Of a stretch of 64,000 nucleotides of DNA, positions 44,961-55,017 are shown piece after piece (positions within the stretch are counted from its first letter, which is position 1; every line of letters starts with the position of its first letter). The stretch comes from Undaria pinnatifida (Eukaryota; Sar; Phaeophyceae; Laminariales; Alariaceae): positions 13,454,717-13,518,716 of the forward strand of contig JABAKD010000028.1 of assembly GCA_012845835.1 (NCBI GenBank), read 5' to 3'. The notes below the pieces were generated by a model. That model was not told the DNA's origin. It made no database searches and saw only the letters and a list, made by a program, of their open reading frames with translations. The position numbers were made by a program, and so were the translations under genes.

Positions 44961-47328
44961 AATCGCCGTTTGCCACCTATCTCCTGCTCAATGATCGATG
45001 CTCGAATTACACCAACCAGTACACGAATCTATCTCTGTCTCTCTTACAACAAACAAACGAAACGTCCTTCATGGTACCAATACTCCACCGTCGGGTCGAC
45101 ATCAATCATACATACATACGGAGACGCTCGTCGTTGCTACACTGTTCTTCCCGGGGCCACCCTTAACACGGTGCGGTGCGGTACCTGTGGTGTGTTTATA
45201 TTGTGTGCTGTCCTGTGCTGTTCTACGGCTGTGCGCTGGTTCACTGTCTGCGGGTTGTGTGTGGGGGACGTGTCCCGTGTGTCGATCCTGGCAAGAAAAA
45301 GCCTTCCACTTCTTTCGAAATGACGTAATTTTCACTGCTGCAAATGAGCAAATAGACTAATCATATACTCACCAAACAACTTACAATAAACTTTGTTAAT
45401 CATACTACTTGCTTAAATAAGCAACTGACATGTTAACTAAGCAACGTTTTCTCCAAAGAGGCAATAATCATAGCAACCCCTTTTTTGATTTGATTACCAA
45501 CGCTAAAGTACACCCGGTGTAAACCGCGTTACAATAAAAAACGGGCTATGAAGAGTTTCGGTTGAAACGGGACATTCTGGAATATGCGGCGGGAATAGCT
45601 TTGTTCGAGATCATCGTTGTTCTAGATTAATGCACACGATGACTAGAGACCCCACAGTTCTGCAGACGACGAAAGGACAGTATTTCTGGTCGTTGTTTCA
45701 TAAGAGAGAGCCCTCTCGCTGCTCCTCACTGCTGCAGCACGAACAAACTTCAGCAAGTCTAGCGTCCTCAGTCATTCCTTTGTCACATATTGTATCTACT
45801 TCGTATCTACCCAAGTACGTGCATCAGCACCACCTGCCCGAGTTCCATCGACACACGCGCTGAGCCTCTGGTGTCACGTCATTTCCGGGAGGCGTATCGC
45901 AACTCTAATCTCATACCGTATGATGCCCATTTTTTGGCCTACGGCGGCCCTCCGGTGGCCGCTGGCGGGGAACTGTTGCCCGCGTGCTCCACAAGCTGGA
46001 ATCCTGTTTACAACCCTGGTCGGCACAAATGAAGCCGATAGTCGATCAAGCGCGAAGAACGGCAGACTGCAAAGAAAGGACCATCAAATACGAGCAGTGT
46101 TTAGGCAGGTTTCGATCGTTTTTCTGGTTTTTTCCACCAGTACCATGTTGAACGAGAGACTGCTGGACGTCACTCTCTCGGTCATTTCAGCAACAGCAAC
46201 CGACTACAGCAGGGGCTTGTGCAGCCCGGCCCATCTCGACCAACACCTTCTGGTAGTCATCGAGGAACACCCCAGAAACTACCACCAGGTCCTTCGACTG
46301 TCGCCGAAGACATTATATCGCCAACAACTGATTGTTTGATGAGTGTAGAATGTACATTATTTCCTCTCGAAACCATCCGTGGACATTGCATCAGCTGTCA
46401 CCCAGCGCGGATTACAACAGTACATATCGGATGCCCACGTATCTCGAGATACATTCGTATCAACGCCGATAGCAAACTGCATCCGCACGCCTACCAACCC
46501 CCCATGTTGTCCAGAGTCAAATATTGGAGGTTTACAACGGGGTTAGCAATATTATCGACGATTGCCCTTTAGACAGCAGGACCAAGGATAAGTAAGATAG
46601 GAGGGTACCCCCAGTTTTCCCCGCCGTGTCTAAGCCATCATACCATCATACCATCATACTGGCACGAGTGACTCTCTATCTCACTGACGAGACGACTTTA
46701 CACGACATGCTTGTCGCTGCGTGGCTAACTATTGCATTGCGGATTCATGTCACCGAATGAAAATAGCACCCAGCATCAAGACCGCAAAGCAACATGGCGT
46801 TACTCACGCGAGTGAATCCGGGCCACTGCAAGTAAAGGCACATAAAAGGGGACACACCCCATATCGTAGCATTGGTCGAAAATGTTGAGAATGTACACCA
46901 CACACCACAAGAACAAAAGGCAATACTTGTACCATTCACAGTTGCGATTGAACTCACCATGCCAACAAGCTCCTGCCCTACGGATATTACGGATACGTGC
47001 AACTGTGCCCAGTTTCTGCGGAGGCCGCCCCTCGCTGTCGGCAACAAAATTCACGTGCTATTACGGTTTTCGTCCGACAATCACAGCGACGGTACGTTGA
47101 CCACAAGGCATGAGTTTCGTGAAAATACAAAACACCAATTAGATGTATTTACCACCCTACCAGGACTTTACTTTGCTGACGGCATTGCGCAGAGGAGATA
47201 TGCTGCTGACCAAAAACACAGTTGATTTCCCCCACACCAATCCACTACCCAAAGCTGGATGAAACCACCACGTCGTGAACTCGATTCGAGAAGAACGAGC
47301 GATGGGTGCAATGCAATTTGTTCACATT
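44961..47328. other. Intergenic stretch, no supported gene
   Basis: Several frames of 70-140 codons are open, the best on the plus strand at 46872-47225 (segments KIHVLLRFSSDNHSDG and HQLDVFTTLPGLYFADG read like folded protein). I recognise no family, so I do not call a gene. Near 46635-46660 the motif CATACCATCATACCATCATA is a short tandem. Confidence 0.35.
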
Positions 47329-47950
47329 CTAGCTCCACGTGCCTCCCATGCCACCCCTCCACGTCGGCCCTCTGCTACCCTTCTTGGTCGTACTGCATGG
47401 TACGGCTGCTTTAGCCACTGCCGAAGAGCCAGTTTCGGCTTTCCACTCTCCTGGCGGCTGCTGTGACCAAGATTTTCGAAGTCTTGCTTCTCCAACGGGA
47501 CCCGTATCAAACCGACCGTCTGCATATCTCGCCAAGTTAACCCTAATGTCTGAATGGTGCCGCCCAGGCGATTGATAATATGGCGAAGACTCGGTTCTAA
47601 TGCCCACGGTACCGCTGATTCCATGGTTTCCAACATCGCTGGCTTGCGACGCGCCTGAACCATCGTGATCATAAGGGTGGATGGAACGCCGGATCTCCAC
47701 GCGGTCACTTGCTGGTGCAGGCGCTCGGGTGTATACCTGTGATAGGCCGCCGTCGTGGACGGGACGCTGTGAATACAGCCTTCTTTCTTGCGCGTTGACG
47801 GTGCGAGGCGTTGATATTTCGGGCGGGGCGACTCCGTGGTAGCTGCCGTGGACGGGACCTGCACCTGGCGATGGTCGCACACTAGACGGTGTAGACCGAA
47901 GGCAATGGCGGAGTGCTCGCTTGCCCGGATATAGGGGCACCTGAGGAGGC
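47329..47950 (-). CDS. Possible exon of an unrecognised gene
   Basis: Two overlapping minus frames are open for more than 210 codons each. The start could be a splice acceptor, CCTCCTCAG at about 47938. One frame includes TLGLTWRDMQTVGLIRVPLE and the other ASDRVEIRRSIHPYDHDGS, so the reading frame cannot be chosen. No domain is recognised. The stretch is GC-rich relative to its surroundings and close to other open minus-strand stretches, which is why I list it. Confidence 0.2.
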
Positions 47951-48403
47951 TGGTCGATGCAGTCGAACATCCTGAACACTCAGCCAATAACCAACGGCGA
48001 CACGGAGCATTTCGACTTTAGTGGGTGCATGCGGGCAGATCCACATTTTGGAAACGGCAGCGCCAGCGCTAATGTGTCAAAGAGTCAGTTGTTTGTTGGC
48101 CTGTGGCTCCGGGCAACGGTAACTAGCATTACAAAATACGGTGAGTCGAAACGACACGTGGCAAGTGAGTAGGAACTACCCGATGCATAAAACGGAGTCC
48201 TTACTTTAGGAAAGCGGCGAAGATTCTGTCTTGCTCTTGAAGACAGCTCTCGGCCCTCTCTAGTAGCTGGCGTCGGTCGTGTCGGCAGTAGGGGCGGGGG
48301 GGGGGGTCACTAATGAAGTTAAGGACGATTCGAAAATATGCATTATTGAGTAATCGTCCGGAGAGATCATAGGCAAGCCTTGCCTGACGGACTTCGATAC
48401 AAA

Positions 48404-48830
48404 TTACAGGTTCGGTGTTGCCACGACACCACTGCAGTCAGACGTAACACCCAGACACAACGCAAATACAATGTTAGGACCAATATCATCAATACCTGCA
48501 CGCAAGAATCGTCCATATGACTTCACAGGAACGCTGTTTTGAGATCGCAACAGTCGGGGATTCACCTGGTCTCTAGACATTGGCCTCCTGACGTGTGTAA
48601 GAATGAGCCCCCTCATGTACTCAAGTCGATCCTGCAGATGTGGTAATGTGGTGTAAAAAAAATCGATCAAGTGAAAATTAGGCGTCAGCGACTGCCATCC
48701 AGCTAACTGTGTGTCAGCAGCTCGAAAAACGTAGGGGTTGTGGCGAGTGGTCAGTGCGTCAAAGGCACACGGCGTGAACACGTTGCCGAAACCTTCAATC
48801 CATATCATGCCGGAATTGAACGCATCGTCA
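48404..48830 (-). CDS. Possible exon of an unrecognised gene
   Basis: The minus frame reads GFGNVFTPCAFDALTTRHN, then LAGWQSLTPNFHLIDFFYTT and LPHLQDRLEYMRGLILTHV. It has balanced, globular-like composition. A plausible acceptor (GATTGAAG) lies near 48800 and a good donor (GACCAG/GTGAATC) near 48570, so the exon may be shorter than the open frame. No family was recognised and expression is unproven. Confidence 0.25.
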
Positions 48831-48916
48831 GAGAGGCAAAAGACACATGACGTTCAACTCATTAATACGGAGCAATACATAATTGAAGATAATAGATAGC
48901 ACCAACTCAACATTTG

Positions 48917-49350
48917 TCACGCGGTATATTCCAAAGTACGAACCTTGTCCATGTAAGCTCGTGCACGCTCTAGTAGCCTCCAGCAAGGGGCCATGGACCC
49001 AAACATATCGTCTGTTGATGCCGCCTCCGGTCCCAGGTGGACACTTCCCCGGCCGTTGTACCCAAGACCATTGACCCCGCTGCGTTGAGTATCGCGGCTC
49101 TCAACTTGGCCATTGCTAGGTCGGTATTTGCAGCTCGACAAGGGCGCTTCGTGTCGGCTCGCAGGGGTCGGCGGCGGCTGAATCCATCTCGGCTCTCTGT
49201 GGGTGTTCCGCACACCAGGTGCCCCATTGTAGTAACCACACGGGGCGTCGCCTGAAACCCCCGTCCTATACTCTCCAACGTTATCGACATAGTGCGCCGC
49301 GGAACGTTTCCTTTTCGGCGGGACTTCGCTGCGCCGAGGCTCCGATGCTG
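48917..49350 (-). CDS. Possible exon of an unrecognised gene
   Basis: Downstream of an acceptor-like CACCAG near 49345 the minus frame reads EPRRSEVPPKRKRSAAHYVD and, at its end, MAPCWRLLERARAYMDK before a donor-like AAG/GTTCGT near 48947. The middle is Arg/Pro/Ser-rich. A second frame over the same bases is also open, so the call is weak. It may belong with the open stretches at 48.4-48.8 and 47.3-47.9 kb, but intron phases did not match in the combination I tried. Confidence 0.25.
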
Positions 49351-50693
49351 GTGGTTTAACAATGACAAACAAAAAAATGTTGGTTGGTCAACTTGAATAT
49401 ATGCACTTTATATTTCATTGTCACAGCCTAGGTAGATTGCACCCGCCAACAGCGAATACCACTACACGTGTTTGAACTCACGGCGCAACAGTACTCCACT
49501 CAATGCAACCCAACCGTGTTGAAACGGCGCAAAATAATTGGCTTGACCACGGAAGTCGTCCAACGAAAGCCGAAGTACCGGCTCACGTATTGCTGGTACC
49601 GCTTGCCGACTTATATTCCGTGACACGCACGAAAGCCCTGCTGGTTCCACCGAGCTGCTGTACCGAGCAGCGACCTCTATATCGGGTGGTCGCGCACGGT
49701 CTTCACCGGCAAATATTGGTGGCGCAGCCTTGTGGGTAGCACCTCTTTCATCTGCGTCGTGGCTGTCTTTCACCTGTGCAGCAGGTAGCGATGACCCATT
49801 TATGTGCAGATGAGGAACTAGTCACAGTAGTACAACCAGACAAGATGGCATACTCGAACACAGCGCCGATTCAACGACACTTCTGTTAGGTGACTTTGGA
49901 AATTAGTGTAGTACTGGTCAACTATAAATGCTGTCGATGTTTGTACGTTATTGAATTTTGACATCTTCGGGTTCCGAATTCGAACAAGTCTCGATTCAAA
50001 GAATACCCAAAACCTCTTCAAGAACTGCTGGTGAGGTTGTTCGTGTATGCACGAACGGTACCCTGTATTTCCACGCTCATATTACTCGCTTAGACAGTTG
50101 AAAGTATCATATTGTCGCGCCGGGCTCACGATTTGGCTAGTAAGCGTTGACTTGTATATTTTACGCTAGGAAGCCGGCGTACGGTGCCCGGCCAGAAGAC
50201 GACAGAAGTACAAGAACATCAAGACACTCGCTCTGAAAAGATGGATTCAATCCATTCAAGCATTTAAATTGTCAGATGTGTCCAGTTTGCACACCGAGCA
50301 TAGTGCGTAACTAATGAAAAATTCATATACGTGATGGTCAATCTACAATTGACGGACATGGAACAGGAATACCGGTACAACTTTAAGTAAAGTAGTGATC
50401 GCAAGTCTCTTGCGAGAAATCCCAATGGCAAACGTGAAACGATGAAGCAACACACGGTCATGCCGGTGGCTGAGAGAAATCAAGGACGTCACCGTTTAAA
50501 TCCCATTGGAGCGAAATGTTCAGTCACTTGATTGGAACAGCAATGGCCATACGAGCGCCTAGTCTTTAGTGTAGCCCTCGGCTGCTCCCCGGCCGGGGTG
50601 GTGCTCGGGCCTGAGGCTTCCCCAAAACGTGCCAGAGCCCCTGAGGGGTTGTGTGGCGTCGACCTTACTCGTGCGCTGAACTAGTGCTCGGGT

Positions 50694-53600
50694 ATGGCCG
50701 GGCCGGCGGTGTCATCCAGCGACAAGGCAAAAAAATTCCTCGCGGAATTTTTTAACGCAGCGGCCTTGCCTGCGGACGCAGTGTCGCATCACCGCCGCGG
50801 AAAGCATGGGGCACGTATCGAACAGAGAAGAGAGGATCGAACCCACGTGAGTAAGCACCAAAGTCGGGAAGGAGATGGACGTGGCGTGTCGGGACTGCTG
50901 CCCCCTTCACGTTGGCACTTAGGCAAGAACTGGGCTGGGCGAAGGGAGACGGAGAGGGGGAAATGCTCTGTATGGGAAAAACGGAGGGTGGAATGGAGGA
51001 AATCGGAGGCTCGGAAGAAAAGGAGGAGACGCAGGAGGATTCGAAGGGCTGCTCACAAAATTCGCACAGATGCAAGGGCTAGGTCGAGAGCAGGGGAACT
51101 CGTCGTGGGTACGTACAACGTTCAAACACTTGCTTTCAAGGGCACGAATGGTATAGGCCACGCTGAGGTGATAATGAAGACTTGCCAAGACGCAGGTTGT
51201 GATGTCATAGGATTGCAGGAGGTGAGGCGTAATGGACAAAGTGCTTTCACGGCGGCGGGGTATGTTGTGTTTTGCTCAGGAGCAGACGGAGGAAAGTACG
51301 AAAAGAAGGGGACCCATGGGGTAGGCTTAGCTGTTAGAGAGTCTATCGTGGCAGGGATGGATAAGGGTGACGTCGCGGTTGAGTGCATCAGTGCTAGGCT
51401 GATGAAGGTTCGCATCCAACTCAAAGGGAAATCTAACGGTGTGTCTTTCATTGTAGGCTATGCTCCCACTCTCGACAAGAGCACCAGCGAAAAGGATTAC
51501 TTTTGGAATTCACTTGACGAGGTGGTCAAGGAGGTTCCCAGTAGGGACCACCTCCTTGTCCTGATGGACGCAAATGCTCGTACAGGCATGAGAGGGATCG
51601 AGTGGACCGACAGCAAGGTATTGGGTGCATACGGACGTGATGAGCTGAACGACAACGGAGAGCGACTATTGACTCACGCAACTGACAACAAGCTCGCCCT
51701 CCTCAACACGTACTATGCTACACCTGCTCGTTGCATATCGTATACATTTCAGAGCCCTAACCGAGGAAAGGCCCAGTACAGACTTGACTACATACTGACA
51801 CGGCAAGTGGATAGACGATTGGTACGTAATGTCACTGTGCGGACTCCATCCAGGGAGAACGCCGAGTCGGACCACAACCTCGTGATAGCAAGTATTCGCC
51901 TCTTAGGCCGCATCGCACCAAATCGTCCAAAGGTAGTTGTCAAAAGCCGGCGAGCTATTGATCTACAAAGATTAATGGCGGACCCGCATCTACGGATGAA
52001 TTTGACAAATGCGATAGCAGCCAACCTTGCCTCTCCGACACCCGGTACTAATGCCGGAAGCGTTGATGACATGGCCTCATTACTGACCGAGACGATACTG
52101 TCAAACGCCGCCGACATAGCGCCCCCTACTCGGCGTAAACAAGTACCGAGGGGCTGGTGTGCGACTGAGGAGACGAGAGCCGAGTTGAATGCACGATGGC
52201 AGGATAGAGAAGACGCGAGGAAACGGGTCCGTTCTGCTCCAAACGATCGTGGTCTACGGCAAGCCTTGAAGGCGACCATCAAACAGCTGAAACGCACGCG
52301 GGCGGAAGCTGTTCAGAGGTTCTTCGAAGATTACGTTCGCCAACTCGAAGGGCGTATCCGAGAAGGTGATCATTTTGGCTTCTACAAACACCTCAAGGGG
52401 ATGGATGTGGAAGGGAAGAGGACGTTTAACTCGCAGTACATCAAGGACGAGGAAGGTCGATTGCTGCGGGATAACGTCCTCATCCGCGAGCGGTGGGTGA
52501 GGTGGTTTCACAAACTGCTCAACACCAAGTCGCCGACCCTTGATCCAAGCATTGTGGGCGAGCTTAAGCAGTGGCCCCCGTGCAGACCACTGGACGATGT
52601 CCCGTCTAGGTACGAAGTAGAGGAGGCGATCCGGGCGCTGGCGAACCGAAAGGCGGTAGGGCCCGATGGTCTCCCGGCCGAGCTCTTGAAGGTTTTGGCC
52701 GACGAAGGAGAATTCGACACCCTCGGAAACTTCCACGATATCATCGTCGCTGTGTGGAGGGGGGGTGGCGTACCCCAACAATGGAAAGATGCTACGATTA
52801 AGGTGCTTCACAAGAAGAAAGATCGGACTGAGTGTGGCAATTATCGTGGCATCTCCCTCGTGGCTCACGCCGGTAAAGTACTCCTCAAAGTCATCGCGGG
52901 TCGCCTGAGTGACTATTGCGAACGCGAGAACATTCTGCCGGAGGAACAGTGTGGGTTCAGACCCCAACGCTCGACGGTTGACATGATGTTCGTAGTACGA
53001 CGACTGCAGGAAATGGCGCGGAAGAAGGACACCCCCTTGTACATGTGCTTTATTGACCTCACCAAAGCATACGACTCCGTCGACCGAAGCGTTTTGTGGG
53101 ATGTCCTTGCTCGTTTTGGCGTGCCACCGAGAATGCTCGCCGTCATCCGCCAATTCCACGACGGTATGCAAGCATGCGTGCGGCTGGATGATGGAGAGTG
53201 CTCGGATAAGTTCGACGTGGGGCAAGGTCTCAGGCAAGGATGCGTGCTCGCGCCACTGCTGTTCAATATGTTTTTCACTGCGGTACTGCGTGTGGCCGAG
53301 AAACGCTTCCTCGCTGATGCAGCCATCACGGACAACATGGTGCAGCTTCAACGAAAGAAGGAAGGCGAGAAGGGCACTTCACGCACAGGCAAAGTCGACG
53401 GACGGAGGGGGAAGGAGGGGGAGGGGGTGCAGAGATTGTGGGGTATGCTGTACGCGGACGATGCGGGCATCGTATCGCGATCATCAGAAGGTCTGGAGAG
53501 GATGATGACGACGATCGTGACTGCGTGTTCGTCGTTCGGGCTTACAGTATCCGAGGCAAAAACAGAAATAATGTGCCTGGAAACCAAAAGCGGGGGAAAG

Positions 53601-54488
53601 GTGTCCTTCACGATCAATGCAGCCGGCCAGGTTTACAAACAAACAATCCAGTTTGTATACTTGGGCGGGGCTATCACCGCAGACAGAAACCTTAGCACTG
53701 AAATAACGCGGCGTCTTCAGAGGGCCTGGGCGTGTTTCCAGCGGTACAAGATGGAAATCTATGATCGCCCGGGTGTGCGTTTACGGTTGAAGGTGCGGTT
53801 GCTGAAAGCTGAGGTGGTCGAGACACTGCTGTACGGTTGCATGACGTGGAGCCCGAAGAAGCCTGACTATGACAGGTTACGACGGGTTCACCGTTCCATG
53901 CTCCTCCGATGCCTTGGATGGCGGAAACGGAAGCGCGACGACCACACCCTATCGTACGCCGACGCGCTTGCCCAAACAGATTCCGAGAGCGTTGAGGTGA
54001 TAGTGCGCAAACGGAGGATTTTGTTTGCGGGATTCGTGGCACGCATGGGGGAGGAGCGTCTGCCACAGAGGGTGATGTTTGGGGAGTTTGTTGGGGGTAA
54101 AGGCTACTCAGGGGGGCAAGAGAAAGACTGGATGGATCATCTGAAGGAGGATATGTCGGTTTTTGGAATGAAATTCGAAGGATGGCGAAAGGCTGCTCAG
54201 AAGGCTGGCAGATGGTTTCGAAGAGTAGAGGAGGGAGCCGAGTTGTTCATGCGGAATTGGCATGAAACGGAGAGACGCAAAGCTGCAGAGCGACGCGCAA
54301 AGGCTGCGGCAGCGTCATCCACCGTTGGCATCTCTAAGCGGCCGGGGGGAGGGGGAAGGGGGGGGGGCGGGGAGGGGAGTGGGGGAGGGGGGGAGGGGGG
54401 AGGGGGAAAGGGAGGAATGGGGGAGGGGCGGAAGGGGGAGCGTCATGCCCAAGAGACTGAAGTCTGGGTTTGGCCATCATCGTATTGA
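50694..54488 (+). CDS. LINE ORF: APE endonuclease plus reverse transcriptase
   Basis: The 1264-codon ORF is uninterrupted. After a basic N-terminus (residues 1-140), the endonuclease occupies about 140-385 with VVGTYNVQTL, the catalytic Glu in VIGLQEVRRNG, VGYAPTLD, LLVLMDANARTG and SDHNLVIASI. The reverse transcriptase occupies about 620-980: GPDGLPAELLK, NYRGISLVAHAGKVLLKVI, EEQCGFRPQRSTVDMMF, MCFIDLTKAYDSVDRSVLW, the GQGLRQGCVLAPLLFNMFF block and the catalytic MLYADDAGIV near residue 919. About 55 charged residues are inserted between the GQGLRQG and YADD motifs. The C-terminus has the LLYGCMTW and RKRRILFAGFVARMGEERLP blocks and a Gly-rich tail. An in-frame TAG 12 bases upstream fixes the first Met at 50694. 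All catalytic motifs are present, so it may encode active protein. Confidence 0.85.
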   Translation: MAGPAVSSSDKAKKFLAEFFNAAALPADAVSHHRRGKHGARIEQRREDRTHVSKHQSREGDGRGVSGLLPPSRWHLGKNWAGRRETERGKCSVWEKRRVEWRKSEARKKRRRRRRIRRAAHKIRTDARARSRAGELVVGTYNVQTLAFKGTNGIGHAEVIMKTCQDAGCDVIGLQEVRRNGQSAFTAAGYVVFCSGADGGKYEKKGTHGVGLAVRESIVAGMDKGDVAVECISARLMKVRIQLKGKSNGVSFIVGYAPTLDKSTSEKDYFWNSLDEVVKEVPSRDHLLVLMDANARTGMRGIEWTDSKVLGAYGRDELNDNGERLLTHATDNKLALLNTYYATPARCISYTFQSPNRGKAQYRLDYILTRQVDRRLVRNVTVRTPSRENAESDHNLVIASIRLLGRIAPNRPKVVVKSRRAIDLQRLMADPHLRMNLTNAIAANLASPTPGTNAGSVDDMASLLTETILSNAADIAPPTRRKQVPRGWCATEETRAELNARWQDREDARKRVRSAPNDRGLRQALKATIKQLKRTRAEAVQRFFEDYVRQLEGRIREGDHFGFYKHLKGMDVEGKRTFNSQYIKDEEGRLLRDNVLIRERWVRWFHKLLNTKSPTLDPSIVGELKQWPPCRPLDDVPSRYEVEEAIRALANRKAVGPDGLPAELLKVLADEGEFDTLGNFHDIIVAVWRGGGVPQQWKDATIKVLHKKKDRTECGNYRGISLVAHAGKVLLKVIAGRLSDYCERENILPEEQCGFRPQRSTVDMMFVVRRLQEMARKKDTPLYMCFIDLTKAYDSVDRSVLWDVLARFGVPPRMLAVIRQFHDGMQACVRLDDGECSDKFDVGQGLRQGCVLAPLLFNMFFTAVLRVAEKRFLADAAITDNMVQLQRKKEGEKGTSRTGKVDGRRGKEGEGVQRLWGMLYADDAGIVSRSSEGLERMMTTIVTACSSFGLTVSEAKTEIMCLETKSGGKVSFTINAAGQVYKQTIQFVYLGGAITADRNLSTEITRRLQRAWACFQRYKMEIYDRPGVRLRLKVRLLKAEVVETLLYGCMTWSPKKPDYDRLRRVHRSMLLRCLGWRKRKRDDHTLSYADALAQTDSESVEVIVRKRRILFAGFVARMGEERLPQRVMFGEFVGGKGYSGGQEKDWMDHLKEDMSVFGMKFEGWRKAAQKAGRWFRRVEEGAELFMRNWHETERRKAAERRAKAAAASSTVGISKRPGGGGRGGGGEGSGGGGEGGGGKGGMGEGRKGERHAQETEVWVWPSSY

Positions 54489-54642
54489 AAGTTGTGGGCT
54501 TTCTAATGGCCATCACAAGATGGCATAAGACCGCCCTGACTTCTTCGCCATGTTGCGTTCTCTCCCAGGTGCCATTGATGATGGACGTGATACCCTCTGT
54601 TAGTCCAATGCCATTCTTAGCCAGTTCCTAGGGTCTGCTAGT

Positions 54643-54840
54643 ATGACATTTTTCTTTCTTTTCTTTTTCTATTTCTTTTTTTTTTCTTTTTTTCTCTTCT
54701 TCTTTCCTTGCTTTCCTGTCTTGTCTTTTCTTGCTTTTCTTGTCTTTTTCTTCTCTTTGCTTGCCTTTTTCGTCTTGTTTCGTTTTTTCTTCTCTTTTCT
54801 TTCCTTTCCTTTAGCTTCTTTTCTATTCTTTGTTTCTTTT
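54643..54840 (+). repeat. T/C-rich tract in the LINE 3' UTR
   Basis: About 200 bases are almost purely T and C on the plus strand (TTTTCTTTC words). A shorter version (CTTTCCTTTCACTCG...) is in the truncated copy at 44.42-44.45 kb, so the tract belongs to the LINE and has expanded here. Confidence 0.8.
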
Positions 54841-55017
54841 TCTCCAATTGACTTATGCCTGTCGTGCGTATGCGTAGTGATAGATACTACGTGTAATATA
54901 TACGTGGTAGTCTTTCTTGGGTGGCAATCGGAATATTTGGTTTCTCCAGGCGTGAGTAGTGAGACGTATGTACCGGCCTGGACCTGGCACATCGTAGACT
55001 GACTCCCGATTTCACTT

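Larger units (their letters stand above)
50560..54900 (+). mobile_element. Full-length-looking non-LTR retrotransposon (LINE)
   Basis: This is a single-ORF APE-type LINE with a GC-rich leader, one long ORF and a long 3' UTR that contains a T/C-rich tract at 54643-54840. The 3' UTR sequence TGCGTATGCGTAG after the pyrimidine tract resembles the truncated copy at 44.5 kb. Exact ends are not proven: I did not find a target duplication. No separate ORF1 precedes it. The clade was not assigned. Confidence 0.75.

Noticed and set aside
52254..53351. 365-codon minus-strand frame
   Set aside because: It is the antisense of the LINE reverse transcriptase.
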